Positions 26,963 through 37,280 of a stretch of 64,000 nt of DNA are shown piece by piece (the first letter of the stretch is position 1; each line of letters begins with the position of its first letter). The notes under the pieces are model-generated. The model had not been told where the DNA came from, did no database searches, and was given only the letters and a program-made list of their open reading frames with translations. Position numbers and translations under genes: made by a program. Source of the DNA: Branchiibius hedensis. GTDB taxonomy: Bacteria > Actinomycetota > Actinomycetes > Actinomycetales > Dermatophilaceae. The DNA is taken from the NCBI RefSeq assembly GCF_900108585.1, contig NZ_UESZ01000001.1:682001-746000 (forward strand), given 5' to 3'.

Positions 26963-28929
26963 ACACCCGCTCCGCGGCGCGCTTGGTCGTCGTACTCGCC
27001 GTCACCGTCGTGGTGTGCGCGGGGTTGATCCTGCGGCTGGGCCAGGTGCAACTGACCGACGCGACACCGGGCTCAGCGCTGCTGGGCCAGAACGCGACCC
27101 GGTCGATCTCCGTGACGGCGCCACGGGGGCAGATCCAGGCGGCCGACGGCACGGTCCTGGTCGGCAACTCGCTGCACCCCGTGTTGACGATCAGCCCGAC
27201 CGTTCTGGCCGACCAGGCGGACGGCGGTCGGCAACTGCTCACCCGGGTGGCGCGCGAGCTGGCAGTACCCGCCGAGGATCTCATCGGGCGCAGCAAAGTG
27301 TGCGGCACCAAGGGGGCCGCGGTGGTGCCGCTGTGCTTCAGCGGCAGCCCGGTCGCACCGATCCCGATCATGGACAACCCACCGATGACCCAGGTCCTGG
27401 GAATGCTCGAGCGACCGGCGGACTTTCCCGGTCTGGCGTTGCAGCAGATTCCCGAGCGCAGTTATCCCCAGGACCACCCGGGCGGGATCAACCTGGCCCA
27501 GGTCCTGGGCTACCTGGGTTCGGTCAACCAGGCGGAACTGACCGCCGATCCCGCGTTGACGGCACAGGACGTCGTCGGTCGCGCAGGGCTGGAGCTCACC
27601 TACAACGCCGCGTTGCAAGGTACGCCGGGCACGGTCACGTACGCGGTCGACGACCGGGGCCTGCCGATCTCCGTTGCGGCGCAGACTCCCGCGGTGCAGG
27701 GCGACACCGTGCGCACCCACCTGATCACGGCGCTGCAGCACCGGTCGGAAGCCGCGCTCGCCGCTGGGCTGACCAAGGCCAAGGCCCCCGCCGGTGCTGT
27801 CGTCGTCCTCGATGCCAGCGACGGCGGCGTCGTCGCGATGACCAGCCAGCCGACGTACGACCCGGCCGTGTGGACCGGGGGTATCTCGCAGGCCGAGTAC
27901 ACCAAGATCAGCAATGCCCTCTCCAACCGGGCGGTCTCGGAGGTCCAGCCGCCGGGGTCGACGTTCAAGGCGGTCACGCTGCCGGGGGCGATCGCCGCAG
28001 GCGCCAGCCCCTCCGGCAGTTACTCGTGTCCGTCATCGGTGCGGATCGGTAATCGCGAGTTCACCAACTTCGAGTCGGAGTCGTATGGCTCGATCTCGAT
28101 GACGACTGCGCTGGAGGTGTCCTGCGACACGGTGTTCTACCGGTGGGCCTATCAGCAGTGGCAGAAGGAGGGCGGTCTGGCTGCATCCCCTTCCACCACA
28201 AGCCCGTTCGCGGTGTCGGCCCGCGACTTCCACCTCGGGCAACGCACCGGTGTCGACCTTCCGGCGGAGGCCGCCGGTCTCATCCCGGACCGGGCCTGGA
28301 AGCTGGACCAATGGCAGCAGACGAAGACGCAGATCTGCGCGCGGGCCGCGAAGGGCTACCCGGAGATCACCGACAAGGCCCGCGCGGCCTACCTGACGGC
28401 CGTGGCCAAGGAGAACTGCGCGTCCGGGTATCAATGGCAGCCGGGGGACGCGGTGAACTTCGTGATCGGACAGGGCTCGGTGTCCGTGACGCCGCTGCAA
28501 CTGGCCGTCGCCTACGGCGCGATCGCGAACGGCGGCACGTTGTGGCAGCCGCATGTGGCCGCCGCCACCATCTCGGCAGCCGGCAAGACCCAGCCGGTGG
28601 CAGCGGTGAGGACCGGTTCGGTCACCTTGAGCGCCGCCGCGCGGACGACGCTGGAAACCGGGCTGTGCGAGGTGACCGCAGGGAGCCGGGGTACGGCGTT
28701 CGCGGCCTTCCGGGGATTCGACCTGTCCACCTACCGGGTGTGTGGGAAAACCGGCACCGCAGAGGTTTTCGGCAAGCAGCCGACGTCGTGGTTCGTTTCG
28801 TACGGGCCGAAGACCGCCGGTGGGCACCAATACGTCGTAGCGGTCATGCTCGAACAGGCAGGGACCGGGGCCGATGCGGCAGCACCGGTGGCGCGACAGA
28901 TCTGGGACCTGCTGCGCACCCTGGGTTGA
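26959..28929 (+). CDS. mrdA: Penicillin-binding protein 2 (class B transpeptidase)
   Basis: 656 aa, from GTG 26959 inside the mreD stop. One N-terminal membrane helix ([19 protein letters not shown]), a pedestal domain with [11 protein letters not shown], and a transpeptidase domain with SxxK motif [11 protein letters not shown], the second motif [10 protein letters not shown] (Ser-x-Asp as in PBP2) and KTG in [11 protein letters not shown]. It cross-links peptidoglycan in the elongation complex. The frame is open to 26446 across mreD, but that extension is a shadow. The gene normally precedes rodA/sfr; here the next gene is a phosphoketolase. Confidence 0.95.
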   Translation: MNTRSAARLVVVLAVTVVVCAGLILRLGQVQLTDATPGSALLGQNATRSISVTAPRGQIQAADGTVLVGNSLHPVLTISPTVLADQADGGRQLLTRVARELAVPAEDLIGRSKVCGTKGAAVVPLCFSGSPVAPIPIMDNPPMTQVLGMLERPADFPGLALQQIPERSYPQDHPGGINLAQVLGYLGSVNQAELTADPALTAQDVVGRAGLELTYNAALQGTPGTVTYAVDDRGLPISVAAQTPAVQGDTVRTHLITALQHRSEAALAAGLTKAKAPAGAVVVLDASDGGVVAMTSQPTYDPAVWTGGISQAEYTKISNALSNRAVSEVQPPGSTFKAVTLPGAIAAGASPSGSYSCPSSVRIGNREFTNFESESYGSISMTTALEVSCDTVFYRWAYQQWQKEGGLAASPSTTSPFAVSARDFHLGQRTGVDLPAEAAGLIPDRAWKLDQWQQTKTQICARAAKGYPEITDKARAAYLTAVAKENCASGYQWQPGDAVNFVIGQGSVSVTPLQLAVAYGAIANGGTLWQPHVAAATISAAGKTQPVAAVRTGSVTLSAAARTTLETGLCEVTAGSRGTAFAAFRGFDLSTYRVCGKTGTAEVFGKQPTSWFVSYGPKTAGGHQYVVAVMLEQAGTGADAAAPVARQIWDLLRTLG

Positions 28930-29056
28930 TTCCTCACCAACTGTTCACCCGGCGTACGTCAAGCCCTCTTTGGAAGGCGCACCCCGGCGGTCCGGTCGGG
29001 CTACGTTGGGATCAGTTCCATCGACGGGTTTCTTGCACGAGAGCCGGGAGGCGCAG

Positions 29057-31420
29057 ATGACCGACACCAGCACCGCACCGTTGAGCGAGGAGCAGCTTTC
29101 GCTGATCGACGCCTACTGGCGGGCCGCCAACTATCTGTCGGTAGGGCAGATCTACCTGCTGGACAATCCGTTGTTGCGCGAGCCGCTGAAACCCGAACAC
29201 GTCAAGCCGCGGCTGCTGGGGCACTGGGGCACGACCCCGGGCCTGAACCTGATCTACGCGCACATGAACAGGCTGATCAAGGAGCGCGACCTCAACGTCA
29301 TCTACCTGGCCGGCCCGGGCCACGGCGGACCGGGCCTCGTGGCCAACACCTACCTCGAGGGCACCTACTCCGAGATCTACTCGGCGATCGGGCAGACCGA
29401 GGACGGCATCCGGAAACTGTTCCGGCAGTTCAGCTTTCCTGGTGGCATCCCCAGCCACGTCGCACCAGAAACCCCCGGCTCGATCCATGAGGGCGGTGAG
29501 TTGGGCTACTCGCTGGTGCACGCCTACGGCGCGGCGTTCGACAATCCCGACCTGATCGCGCTGTGCGTGATCGGCGACGGGGAGGCCGAGACCGGTCCGC
29601 TGGCGGCCAGTTGGCATTCGAACAAGTTCCTGGACCCCGCGCAGGACGGCGCGGTGCTGCCGATCCTGCATCTGAACGGCTACAAGATCGCCAACCCGAC
29701 GGTGCTGGCGCGCATCCCGCAGGCCGAACTGGCCGAGCTGCTGGCGGGCTACGGCTACGAGCCGATCTTCGTCACCGGTGACGACCCGGCGTCCGTGCAC
29801 CAGCAATTGGCTGCGGCCATGGAGAAGTCGGTGGACCAGATCCACGCCATTCAGAAGCACGCGCGCGAGGGCCACGAGGGGGAGCGTCCGGCCTGGCCGG
29901 CCATCGTCCTGCGCACGCCGAAGGGCTGGACCGGTCCCAAGGTCGTCGACGGGCTGCCCGTCGAGGGCACGTGGCGCGCCCACCAGGTCCCGCTGGCGGA
30001 GACGCGCACCAACGCCGAGCACCGTGCCCAACTCGAGGAGTGGATGCGGTCCTACAAACCCGAGGAACTATTCACCGAAGAGGGTGCGCTGATCTCCTCG
30101 TTGGCCGAGTTGGCGCCGGAGGGTGAGCGGCGGATGGGCGCCAACCCGCACGCCAACGGCGGGGCATTGCTGCGGGATCTGGTGCTGCCGGACTTCCGGG
30201 ATTACGGCGTGGAGATCGAGCGCCCCGGCGTCACGGTCAGCGAAGCCACGAAGGTGCTGGGCACCTGGTTGCGTGATGTCATCCGGCTCAACCCGGACAA
30301 CTTCCGGTTGATGGGTCCGGATGAGACTGCCTCCAACCGGTTGCAGGCAGTCTTCGAAGCCACGGACCGGGCGTGGGAGGGATCGCGGCTGGACACCGAC
30401 GAGCACCTCGCACCGAACGGACGCGTCATGGAGGTGCTGTCCGAGCACCTGTGCCAGGGCTGGCTCGAGGGGTACCTGCTCACCGGGCGGCACGGCCTGT
30501 TCAATTGCTACGAAGCGTTCATCCACATCATCGACGCGATGTTCAACCAGCACGCGAAGTGGTTGAAGACCACCAATGACATCCCGTGGCGCCGCCCGAT
30601 CTCGTCGTTGAACTACCTGCTCTCCTCGCACGTGTGGCGCCAGGACCACAACGGGTTCAGCCACCAGGACCCCGGTTTCATCGACCACGTGGTCAACAAG
30701 AAGGCCGAGGTCGTGCGGGTCTACCTGCCGCCGGACACCAACACGTTGCTGTCCGTGGCCGACCACTGCTTGCGGTCTCGTCAGTACGTCAACGTTGTCG
30801 TCGCGGGCAAGCAGCCGGCGTTGACCTACTTGACGATGGACGAAGCGGTCGCGCACTGCACCCGTGGTCTTGGTATCTGGGAGTGGGCCTCGAACACCCG
30901 CGGTGAGCCGGACGTCGTGATCGCCAGCGCCGGGGACATCCCGACCCTGGAGGCGCTCGCGGCCACCGACATCCTGCGCCAGAAGCTGCCGGATCTGAAG
31001 GTCCGCTTCGTCAACGTCGTGGATATGATGCGGCTGCAGGATGAGCGCGAGCACCCGCACGGGCTGTCCGACCGCGACTTCGACACGTTGTTCACGCGTG
31101 ACAAGCCGGTGATCTTCGCCTACCACGGGTACCCCTGGCTGGTGCACCGGCTGACCTACCGGCGGACCAACCACGGCAACATCCACGTGCGCGGGTACAA
31201 GGAGGAAGGCACCACCACCACACCGTTCGACATGGTGATGCTCAACGACCTGGACCGCTTCCACCTGGTCATCGATGTGATCGACCGGGTGCCCGGCCTG
31301 GGCTCGACCCAGGCGGTGCTGCGCCAGGAGATGTCCGATGCCCGGTTGGCTGCTCGCGCCTACACCCGGGAGAACGGCGAGGACGATCCGGAGATCAGCG
31401 GCTGGTCCTGGCCGGGCTGA
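29057..31420 (+). CDS. xfp: Xylulose-5-phosphate/fructose-6-phosphate phosphoketolase
   Basis: 787 aa, the usual family length. Thiamine-diphosphate enzyme that cleaves xylulose 5-phosphate (and often fructose 6-phosphate) to acetyl phosphate plus a sugar phosphate. Signatures [18 protein letters not shown] and [20 protein letters not shown] with [19 protein letters not shown] are complete. ATG 29057 has GGGAGG upstream; the open frame before it is not coding. Acetate kinase or phosphotransacetylase genes are not adjacent. It stands alone with its own promoter in the 127-bp gap after mrdA. Confidence 0.97.
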   Translation: MTDTSTAPLSEEQLSLIDAYWRAANYLSVGQIYLLDNPLLREPLKPEHVKPRLLGHWGTTPGLNLIYAHMNRLIKERDLNVIYLAGPGHGGPGLVANTYLEGTYSEIYSAIGQTEDGIRKLFRQFSFPGGIPSHVAPETPGSIHEGGELGYSLVHAYGAAFDNPDLIALCVIGDGEAETGPLAASWHSNKFLDPAQDGAVLPILHLNGYKIANPTVLARIPQAELAELLAGYGYEPIFVTGDDPASVHQQLAAAMEKSVDQIHAIQKHAREGHEGERPAWPAIVLRTPKGWTGPKVVDGLPVEGTWRAHQVPLAETRTNAEHRAQLEEWMRSYKPEELFTEEGALISSLAELAPEGERRMGANPHANGGALLRDLVLPDFRDYGVEIERPGVTVSEATKVLGTWLRDVIRLNPDNFRLMGPDETASNRLQAVFEATDRAWEGSRLDTDEHLAPNGRVMEVLSEHLCQGWLEGYLLTGRHGLFNCYEAFIHIIDAMFNQHAKWLKTTNDIPWRRPISSLNYLLSSHVWRQDHNGFSHQDPGFIDHVVNKKAEVVRVYLPPDTNTLLSVADHCLRSRQYVNVVVAGKQPALTYLTMDEAVAHCTRGLGIWEWASNTRGEPDVVIASAGDIPTLEALAATDILRQKLPDLKVRFVNVVDMMRLQDEREHPHGLSDRDFDTLFTRDKPVIFAYHGYPWLVHRLTYRRTNHGNIHVRGYKEEGTTTTPFDMVMLNDLDRFHLVIDVIDRVPGLGSTQAVLRQEMSDARLAARAYTRENGEDDPEISGWSWPG

Positions 31421-31438
31421 GTCTGCCTACCATCGTTT

Positions 31439-31464
31439 CGTACATCATTGTACGGTTGTGTACA
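31439..31464 (+). promoter_or_regulatory. Putative VapB operator
   Basis: A short inverted repeat GTACA-TCAT-TGTAC at 31440-31453 is followed by another GTACA at 31460-31464 that overlaps the antitoxin start codon. Such repeats are typical autoregulatory sites of toxin-antitoxin operons. Visual match only. Confidence 0.55.
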
Positions 31465-31754
31465 TGACAACGTCCGTGAGCGCCACCGTTGCTCGACAGA
31501 CCTTGCCGGCGCAGTTGGATCGTGTCGAAGCAGGGGAGCAGGTCGAGATCACCCGCCATGGCAAGGTCGTGGCGGTCCTGGTCAGCCCCGATCAGGTGCG
31601 TATCCGGCGTACCTCAAAGGTCTGGGAGCGTGCCGATGAGATCGGCCGACAACTCGAGGAGGCCCGGAACCGACCGCTTGACGAAGTGGGCCTGCTAGGT
31701 GCTGAACGAGCGGAAGAACTAGTCCGCGAGGTATATGCGGGCCGCGCCGAGTGA
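31464..31754 (+). CDS. Antitoxin, Phd/YefM (VapB) type
   Basis: 96 aa. N-terminal Phd-type DNA-binding fold SATVARQTLPAQLDRVEAGEQ followed by VEITRHGKVVAVLVSPDQ, and a flexible C-terminal region expected to wrap the toxin. The frame is open to 31338 inside xfp, but ATG 31464 lies immediately after an operator-like repeat and gives a family-sized product. GTGA overlap with the PIN toxin gene. Regulates its own operon with the toxin as corepressor (family knowledge). Confidence 0.9.
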   Translation: MTTSVSATVARQTLPAQLDRVEAGEQVEITRHGKVVAVLVSPDQVRIRRTSKVWERADEIGRQLEEARNRPLDEVGLLGAERAEELVREVYAGRAE

Positions 31755-32164
31755 CTCGCATCGTCGCGTTCGATGCAGACGTTCTGATCTATGCCGCTTA
31801 CCTCGACCATCCGTTGGGCGTCCGGGTCAAAGCGGCCCTCGCCGATCCGAGCCTTCGTGCGGTGGGGTCGGTCCTGTTGCTCACCGAAGTACTCGCGAAA
31901 CCGATCCGGCAGTCCCCGGACTCTGAGGAGTCCCGCACGCTGAAAACGCTCCTCGGCGAAGTGGACCTGAAGGACGTCGACCGTGCGACGAGTCGTCTTG
32001 CACTCAGCTACGCGATCGAGTTCCGTCTGCGCGTGACGGATGCCACGCACCTGGCGACGGCGGTCGCGGCTGGTGCAGATGCCTTCCTGACCAACAATCG
32101 CAAGGACTTTCCGAAGACGATCGAGGAGATCGAGGTCCTCTACCCCGATGACTTGCCGGCCTGA
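31751..32164 (+). CDS. PIN-domain toxin ribonuclease (VapC type)
   Basis: 137 aa. PIN-fold Mg-dependent ribonuclease with the first acidic cluster FDADVLIYAA (Asp8/Asp10), a central Glu in LLLTEVLAKP and the last acidic cluster in TDATHLATAVAAGADAFLTNN. These four acidic positions are the catalytic set. Translationally coupled to the antitoxin by four bases. Related toxins cut tRNA anticodon loops or 23S rRNA; the target here is unknown. The pair lies between xfp and a palindromic repeat, suggesting a later insertion. Confidence 0.9.
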   Translation: MTRIVAFDADVLIYAAYLDHPLGVRVKAALADPSLRAVGSVLLLTEVLAKPIRQSPDSEESRTLKTLLGEVDLKDVDRATSRLALSYAIEFRLRVTDATHLATAVAAGADAFLTNNRKDFPKTIEEIEVLYPDDLPA

Positions 32165-32173
32165 GCGGGGTTT

Positions 32174-32231
32174 GCGCGGGTTGTCGACAGACGCGCGGGT
32201 TATAAGCCGCGCAAACGTCGATAACCCGCGC
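32174..32231. repeat. 58-bp palindromic repeat, copy 2
   Basis: Begins GCGCGGGTTGTCGACAG and ends GTCGATAACCCGCGC. It shares 51 of 58 bases with 17335-17392. Located between the PIN toxin stop and rpsO, in the rpsO upstream region. Confidence 0.9.
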
Positions 32232-32374
32232 GAACGTGGGACTCGCGCCGATTCGGCAGGTGGGCCGCCCGCTGGTAGCCTGGGATCGCCGTACAACCGG
32301 CCGCGGATCAAGAGCGCCCTGGTGGATATGCCCAGGTGCACCGCGCAACCTAGACGAGAAGGAGTCGCCCGACC

Positions 32375-32644
32375 ATGCCGTTGGACACCGCCACCAAGGC
32401 CAAGATCATTTCCGAATACGGGACCAAAGAGGGCGACACCGGTTCGCCCGAGGTGCAGATCGCGATGCTCACGCAGCGCATCACCGACCTGACCGAGCAC
32501 TCCCGTCAGCACCCGCACGACCACCACAGCCGCCGGGGCCTGCTGCTCCTGGTCGGTCAGCGCAAGCGTCTGCTGCGTTACCTGGAGGACGTGGACGTCG
32601 AGCGTTACCGTTCGCTGATCAAGCGACTGGGTCTGCGTCGCTGA
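32375..32644 (+). CDS. rpsO: 30S ribosomal protein S15
   Basis: 89 aa, standard length. Contains the family core [23 protein letters not shown] and [18 protein letters not shown]. Binds 16S rRNA and helps form the central domain. Ribosome-binding site GAGAAGGAG precedes ATG 32375. Classical rpsO-pnp order. The 58-bp palindrome lies 140 bp upstream of the start. Confidence 0.98.
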   Translation: MPLDTATKAKIISEYGTKEGDTGSPEVQIAMLTQRITDLTEHSRQHPHDHHSRRGLLLLVGQRKRLLRYLEDVDVERYRSLIKRLGLRR

Positions 32645-32660
32645 GTGCACAGAGTTACGA

Positions 32661-32698
32661 CCGAGAGGCGGTCACCCACGGGGTGGCCGTCTCTTCGG
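32661..32698 (+). promoter_or_regulatory. rpsO-pnp intercistronic hairpin
   Basis: CCGAGAGGCGGTCACCC pairs with GGGTGGCCGTCTCTTCGG across a short loop with one bulge and one wobble. No T-run follows. In other bacteria this position holds an RNase III processing site or attenuator for pnp; either role is inferred here. Confidence 0.5.
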
Positions 32699-32767
32699 CG
32701 TATGTAGGGAAGCCCGCACACAACGATGATGTGCGGTCTGACATGAGAAACAAGAAGAGGAGGGCCC

Positions 32768-35185
32768 ATGGAGGGTCCAGAAATCACATTCGCTGAAGCC
32801 GTCATCGACAACGGCGACTTCGGTACCCGCACGGTCCGGTTCGAGACCGGCCGTCTGGCCAAGCAGGCCGCTGGTGCGGTGCTGTGCTACTTGGACGACG
32901 AGACGTCCTTGCTGTCGACGACGGCCGCGGGCAAGCAGCCCAAGGACCAGTTCGACTTCTTCCCCCTGACCGTTGACGTCGAGGAGCGGATGTACGCCGC
33001 GGGCAAGATCCCGGGCAGCTTCTTCCGCCGCGAGGGTCGCCCGTCCACGGACGCGATCCTGACCTGCCGGTTGATCGACCGGCCGCTGCGCCCGGCCTTC
33101 GTGAAGGGTCTGCGCAACGAGGTCCAGGTCGTCATCACGGTCCTGAGTCTGAACCCAGACCACCAGTACGACGTGCTGGCCATCAACGGCGCCTCGGCGT
33201 CCACGCAGATCTCGGGTCTGCCGTTCTCCGGTCCGATCGGTGCGACCCGCGTGTCGCTCATCGACGGCCAGTGGGTCGCCTTCCCGAACTTCTCCGACAT
33301 CGAGCGCTCGACCTTCGACATGGTCGTTGCCGGTCGCATCGTCGGTGACGACGTCGCGATCATGATGGTCGAGGCCGAGTCGACCGAGTCCACCTGGGAC
33401 CTGGTCAAGAACCAGGGCAAGCAGGCGCCGACCGAAGAGATCGTCGCCCAGGGTCTGGAAGCGGCCAAGAAGTTCATTCGCGTGCTGTGCGAGGCGCAGC
33501 AGCAGTTGGCTGCGCAGGCGGCCAAGCCGGTGCAGGAGTTCCCGCTGTTCCTGGACTACCAGGACGACGTGTACGCCGCGGTGGAGCGGGTCGGCAACGA
33601 CCAGGTCGCCGCAGCGCTCACCATCGCCGGCAAGCAGGAGCGCGAAGAGAAGCTCGATGAGCTGAAGGATGCCCTGAAGGCCGAATTGGCCGGCGAGGGC
33701 AAGGAATTCGCTGGTCGTGAGAAGGAAGTCTCCGCGGCGTACCGCTCGCTGCAGAAGAAGCTCGTGCGCGAGCGCATCCTGCGTGACAAGGTCCGCATCG
33801 ACGGCCGTGGGCTGGCGGACATCCGTGCGCTGTCGGCCGAGGTCGAGGTGCTCCCGCGGGTGCACGGTTCGGCGATCTTCGAGCGCGGCGAGACCCAGAT
33901 CCTGGGTGTCACCACGCTGAACATGCTGCGCATGGAGCAGCAGTTGGACACGTTGTCGCCGGTGACGCGCAAGCGCTACATGCACAACTACAACTTCCCG
34001 CCGTACTCCACCGGTGAGACCGGTCGCGTGGGTTCGCCCAAGCGCCGCGAGATCGGCCACGGTGCGCTCGCCGAGCGCGCTCTGATGCCGGTGCTGCCGA
34101 CGCGTGAGGAGTTCCCCTACGCGATCCGTCAGGTCTCCGAGGCGCTCAGCTCCAACGGGTCCACCTCGATGGGTTCGGTCTGCGCGTCCACTCTGTCGTT
34201 GCTGAACGCCGGTGTGCCGCTGCGCGCCCCGGTCGCTGGTATCGCGATGGGTCTGGTCTCGGCGCAGCTTGATGGTCAGACGCAGTACGCCGCGCTGACC
34301 GACATCCTCGGCGCCGAAGACGCCTTCGGTGACATGGACTTCAAGGTGGCCGGTACCCGTGAGTTCGTCACCGCGATCCAGCTGGACACCAAGCTCGACG
34401 GCATCCCCGCCGACGTGCTGGCCGGTGCCCTGACCCAGGCGCGCACTGCGCGTCTGCACATCCTGGACGTGATGAACGAGGCCATCGACGCACCGGATGA
34501 GATGTCGCCGTACGCCCCGCGCGTCATCAGCGTCACCGTGCCGGTCGACAAGATCGGTGAGGTCATCGGCCCGAAGGGCAAGATGATCAACCAGATCCAG
34601 GACGACACCGGCGCCGACATCTCCATCGAGGACGACGGCACCATCTACATCGGTGCGACCGACGGCCCCTCGGCCGAGGCGGCGCGGGCCGCGATCAACG
34701 CGATCGCCAACCCGCAGATGCCCGAGATCGGGGAGCGCTTCCTGGGCACCGTGGTCAAGACCACGACGTTCGGTGCGTTCGTGTCGTTGCTGCCGGGCAA
34801 GGACGGCCTGTTGCACATCTCCGAGGTGCGCAAGCTCGTCGGTGGCAAGCGGATCGACGCGGTCGAGGACGTCCTCAAGGTCGGCCAGAAGGTCCAGGTC
34901 GAGCTGAAGGAGATCGACCCGCGCGGCAAGCTGTCGCTGGGTGTCGTGGAGGAGAACGCTCCGGCCGACTCCGCCGCGGCTGCGCCGGCTGAGTCCGCTG
35001 CGGTCGAGGCTCCTGCAGCCGAGTCCTCTGAGGTGGATGACGTTGCGGCAGAAGACGCTTCGGACTCTTCGGATGAGCGTGGCGAGCGTCGCCCGCGCAA
35101 CCGTCGTCGTCGTGGCGGTGGCAACCGCAACCGCGACGCGGGCGAGCAGTCCGGCGCCGAGCCGGTGAGCACCGACGCCGAGTAA
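32768..35185 (+). CDS. pnp: Polynucleotide phosphorylase
   Basis: 805 aa. Phosphorolytic 3'-5' exoribonuclease central to mRNA decay. Two RNase PH-like cores, then a KH domain with [20 protein letters not shown] and an S1 domain with [18 protein letters not shown]. The catalytic region contains [23 protein letters not shown]. The C-terminus is Ala/Glu- then Arg-rich ([16 protein letters not shown]), as in actinobacterial RNA-binding tails. ATG 32768 follows AAGAGGAGG. With RNase J at 47 kb it forms the core RNA turnover set in the window. Confidence 0.97.
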   Translation: MEGPEITFAEAVIDNGDFGTRTVRFETGRLAKQAAGAVLCYLDDETSLLSTTAAGKQPKDQFDFFPLTVDVEERMYAAGKIPGSFFRREGRPSTDAILTCRLIDRPLRPAFVKGLRNEVQVVITVLSLNPDHQYDVLAINGASASTQISGLPFSGPIGATRVSLIDGQWVAFPNFSDIERSTFDMVVAGRIVGDDVAIMMVEAESTESTWDLVKNQGKQAPTEEIVAQGLEAAKKFIRVLCEAQQQLAAQAAKPVQEFPLFLDYQDDVYAAVERVGNDQVAAALTIAGKQEREEKLDELKDALKAELAGEGKEFAGREKEVSAAYRSLQKKLVRERILRDKVRIDGRGLADIRALSAEVEVLPRVHGSAIFERGETQILGVTTLNMLRMEQQLDTLSPVTRKRYMHNYNFPPYSTGETGRVGSPKRREIGHGALAERALMPVLPTREEFPYAIRQVSEALSSNGSTSMGSVCASTLSLLNAGVPLRAPVAGIAMGLVSAQLDGQTQYAALTDILGAEDAFGDMDFKVAGTREFVTAIQLDTKLDGIPADVLAGALTQARTARLHILDVMNEAIDAPDEMSPYAPRVISVTVPVDKIGEVIGPKGKMINQIQDDTGADISIEDDGTIYIGATDGPSAEAARAAINAIANPQMPEIGERFLGTVVKTTTFGAFVSLLPGKDGLLHISEVRKLVGGKRIDAVEDVLKVGQKVQVELKEIDPRGKLSLGVVEENAPADSAAAAPAESAAVEAPAAESSEVDDVAAEDASDSSDERGERRPRNRRRRGGGNRNRDAGEQSGAEPVSTDAE

Positions 35186-35204
35186 TACATCGACGTACGC
35201 CGAT

Positions 35205-35236
35205 CGGCCCGGTTCCCTGCGAGGGGAGCCGGGCCG
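35205..35236 (+). terminator. Terminator after pnp
   Basis: A 14-bp stem (CGGCCCGGTTCCCT, loop GCGA, GGGGAGCCGGGCCG) with two G-T wobbles, 20 bp after the pnp stop and 20 bp before the convergent VanZ-like stop. Confidence 0.8.
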
Positions 35237-35255
35237 TTGCGCTACACAACCCCGC

Positions 35256-36293
35256 TCAATGCGGGTCTTGTTGCACGGGTCGCGCGTCGCGGACGCGGTG
35301 GCCGCCGATCCCGGGTAGGCCGCTGTGGTCCGCGCGCCACACCCACACCGCAGCCAGCGCCGCGAAGACGGCAGACACGAGCTGCCCGCCCGGAAGCAGT
35401 TGCAGCAGAAGGTATCCGCCGATGCCACCGAGGAAGCGGATCAGCCGTTGCCCGATACCGGAGCGACCGAATCTGACTTCCACGGCGTAGTCGCCCATGG
35501 TGCGACCGGTGACCAGGACCAGTAACGCGGTGAGCCCGAGCGTCCCCCAGACACCGACCTGTTTGGCCAGAGCGCCGGAGCGGACGGCCGGCTCATCATG
35601 CAGGACGTAGCGCAACACCAACTGGGTGCCCACCGACAGCAGGATGCTCACCACGGTCACCGTGAGCAGATCGCACAGCATGCCCACGAACCGGCGGCCA
35701 CGCGTCACGGGTCGCGGCGCGTGCAGCACGGCAGGGTCGACACGACGACGATGCCACGGCAGCGCGAGTAATGAACCCACCAGGGCCCCAGTGGTATTGG
35801 TCAGCATGTCGTCGACGTCGAACACCCGGTACGCACACGGGTAGAGTCCCCACACCCCGGTCCGTTGGGTGAACTCGATGAAGACCGAGGTGCCCAGGCC
35901 CACCAGGAAGGCGACCACCACGCCGCGGCGGGCAACGAAGCGCACGAAGAACCCGAGCGGAACGAACAACGCGACGTTGAAGACCAGTTGCAGGACAGCG
36001 GGATCGGTCAGCGGGTGCCCGAGGGCGACCGCGCCGCGGATGTCCTCAACGAACTGGGTCAACCGCAGATTGCGGCCGGCGCATTGCAGGGTGTCCGGAT
36101 CCGGCAACGGCAGCAGGGTGAAGACCCAGATCGCGAAGAAGTAGACCAGGACCCCGATGTAGGTCAGCAGCGTCCCTGCCGACAGCGTGCCGGCGCGGCG
36201 GTAACTGATCCAGACGAACGGCACGAACAGCCCCACGGCGACCACGACCCCCAGGGCGATGGCGATGGCGGCCAGCGCGGCTTGATCGTGCAC
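35256..36293 (-). CDS. VanZ-RDD fusion membrane protein
   Basis: 345 aa. The N-terminal two thirds are VanZ-like: several helices and the motif FNVALFVPLGFFVRF with FIEFTQRTGVWGLYPCAYRVFDVDDMLTNTTGALVG. The C-terminal part after about residue 215 (VTRGRRFVGMLCDLLTVTVVSILLSVG and GRTMGDYAVEVRF) fits an RDD domain. VanZ gives low-level teicoplanin resistance in enterococci; most chromosomal homologues have no known role. GTG 36293 (MHDQAALAAIAIALG) is used rather than the longer open frame to 36458. Divergent from the methyltransferase gene. Two fused membrane domains suggest a transport or envelope role. Confidence 0.8.
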   Translation of the reverse strand: MHDQAALAAIAIALGVVVAVGLFVPFVWISYRRAGTLSAGTLLTYIGVLVYFFAIWVFTLLPLPDPDTLQCAGRNLRLTQFVEDIRGAVALGHPLTDPAVLQLVFNVALFVPLGFFVRFVARRGVVVAFLVGLGTSVFIEFTQRTGVWGLYPCAYRVFDVDDMLTNTTGALVGSLLALPWHRRRVDPAVLHAPRPVTRGRRFVGMLCDLLTVTVVSILLSVGTQLVLRYVLHDEPAVRSGALAKQVGVWGTLGLTALLVLVTGRTMGDYAVEVRFGRSGIGQRLIRFLGGIGGYLLLQLLPGGQLVSAVFAALAAVWVWRADHSGLPGIGGHRVRDARPVQQDPH

Positions 36294-36329
36294 GCCGGGG
36301 AGTCTACGGCGGGGGCTTAGGCTGGGCGG

Positions 36330-37280
36330 GTGCCTGATGCCACCCGTGTGCTGCTGTCGTGCGCGGTGGGGTTCGAGGATCTGGTGCGCGGCGACCTGAT
36401 GGAGCAGTACGCCGTGCGGTCCCGTCAGGTGGGTCCGGGCCAGGTGTCCGCCGAACAACTACCGCCTGTGCTGAACACGATGATCGACACGGTCGCGCTG
36501 CCGTGGGACGGTAACCCCGCCGACCTACGGGCGCTGGTCACACCCCTGGTGCCAGATGTCCTCGGCTTCCGGGTGCAGGCCGGCGATCCGGTGCTGCGCG
36601 AGGAATTGGTCAAAACGGTTGTGGCGGCGACCGGCTGGGTCAACCGGCCGGGTGACTGGCAGGTCAACCTCGATCCAGAACGCGAGCTGGTCGAGATCGG
36701 CCCACTGGCCTGGGCGGCGCGCTTCGGTCGGATGCGCCGCCTCCCGGCGACGACACCGCCGGCGGTCGCGGCCGGGTTGGTACGACTGGCCAAACTGAAG
36801 CCCGGTATGACGCTGCTGGATCCGTGTGGGGGAGTGGCCACCATCCCGATCGTCGATGCCATCGAACGGCCCGATGGGCACGCCTGGTCGATTGATTCGG
36901 ACAACGCCGCAGTCACCGACGCCACCGCCAACGTCGCCGACCGTGACCTGACCGACCGGATCGACGTACGCCGAGGGGACGCCACCGCGCTCGAGTTGCC
37001 TGATCTGTCGGTGGACCGGGTGATTTCCGACCTGCCGTTCGGGAAGAAGGTCGGCTCGAACCAGGAGAACCGCGTGTTGTATCCCGCGATCCTGCGCGAG
37101 GTCGAACGGGTCCTCAGCGTGGACGGCCGGGTCGTGCTGCTCACGGATGACAAACGGTTCTTCGAGCAAGCGGTGCAACGGGCCCGCGGGCTGAAGGTCG
37201 TCACGCAGCGAGTCGTGCGCTACAACAACGTCACGCCGACCGCCTATGTGCTGCGCCGCAGTCGGAAGCCGCGGCGATGA
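36330..37280 (+). CDS. RNA methyltransferase of the UPF0020/TRM11 type
   Basis: 316 aa. C-terminal Rossmann-like SAM-binding domain with LLDPCGGVATIPIVDAI (motif I) and VISDLPFGKKVG (motif IV, DLPFG in place of the usual NPPY). This form is found in N2-guanine methylases of tRNA and rRNA. The N-terminal 110 residues are a possible degenerate THUMP-like domain. GTG 36330. Its stop overlaps the downstream CbiX-like gene by four bases. Confidence 0.82.
   Translation: MPDATRVLLSCAVGFEDLVRGDLMEQYAVRSRQVGPGQVSAEQLPPVLNTMIDTVALPWDGNPADLRALVTPLVPDVLGFRVQAGDPVLREELVKTVVAATGWVNRPGDWQVNLDPERELVEIGPLAWAARFGRMRRLPATTPPAVAAGLVRLAKLKPGMTLLDPCGGVATIPIVDAIERPDGHAWSIDSDNAAVTDATANVADRDLTDRIDVRRGDATALELPDLSVDRVISDLPFGKKVGSNQENRVLYPAILREVERVLSVDGRVVLLTDDKRFFEQAVQRARGLKVVTQRVVRYNNVTPTAYVLRRSRKPRR

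Noticed and set aside
32672-35428. 918-aa minus-strand frame opposite pnp
   Set aside because: Entirely antisense to pnp and lacks any family signature.
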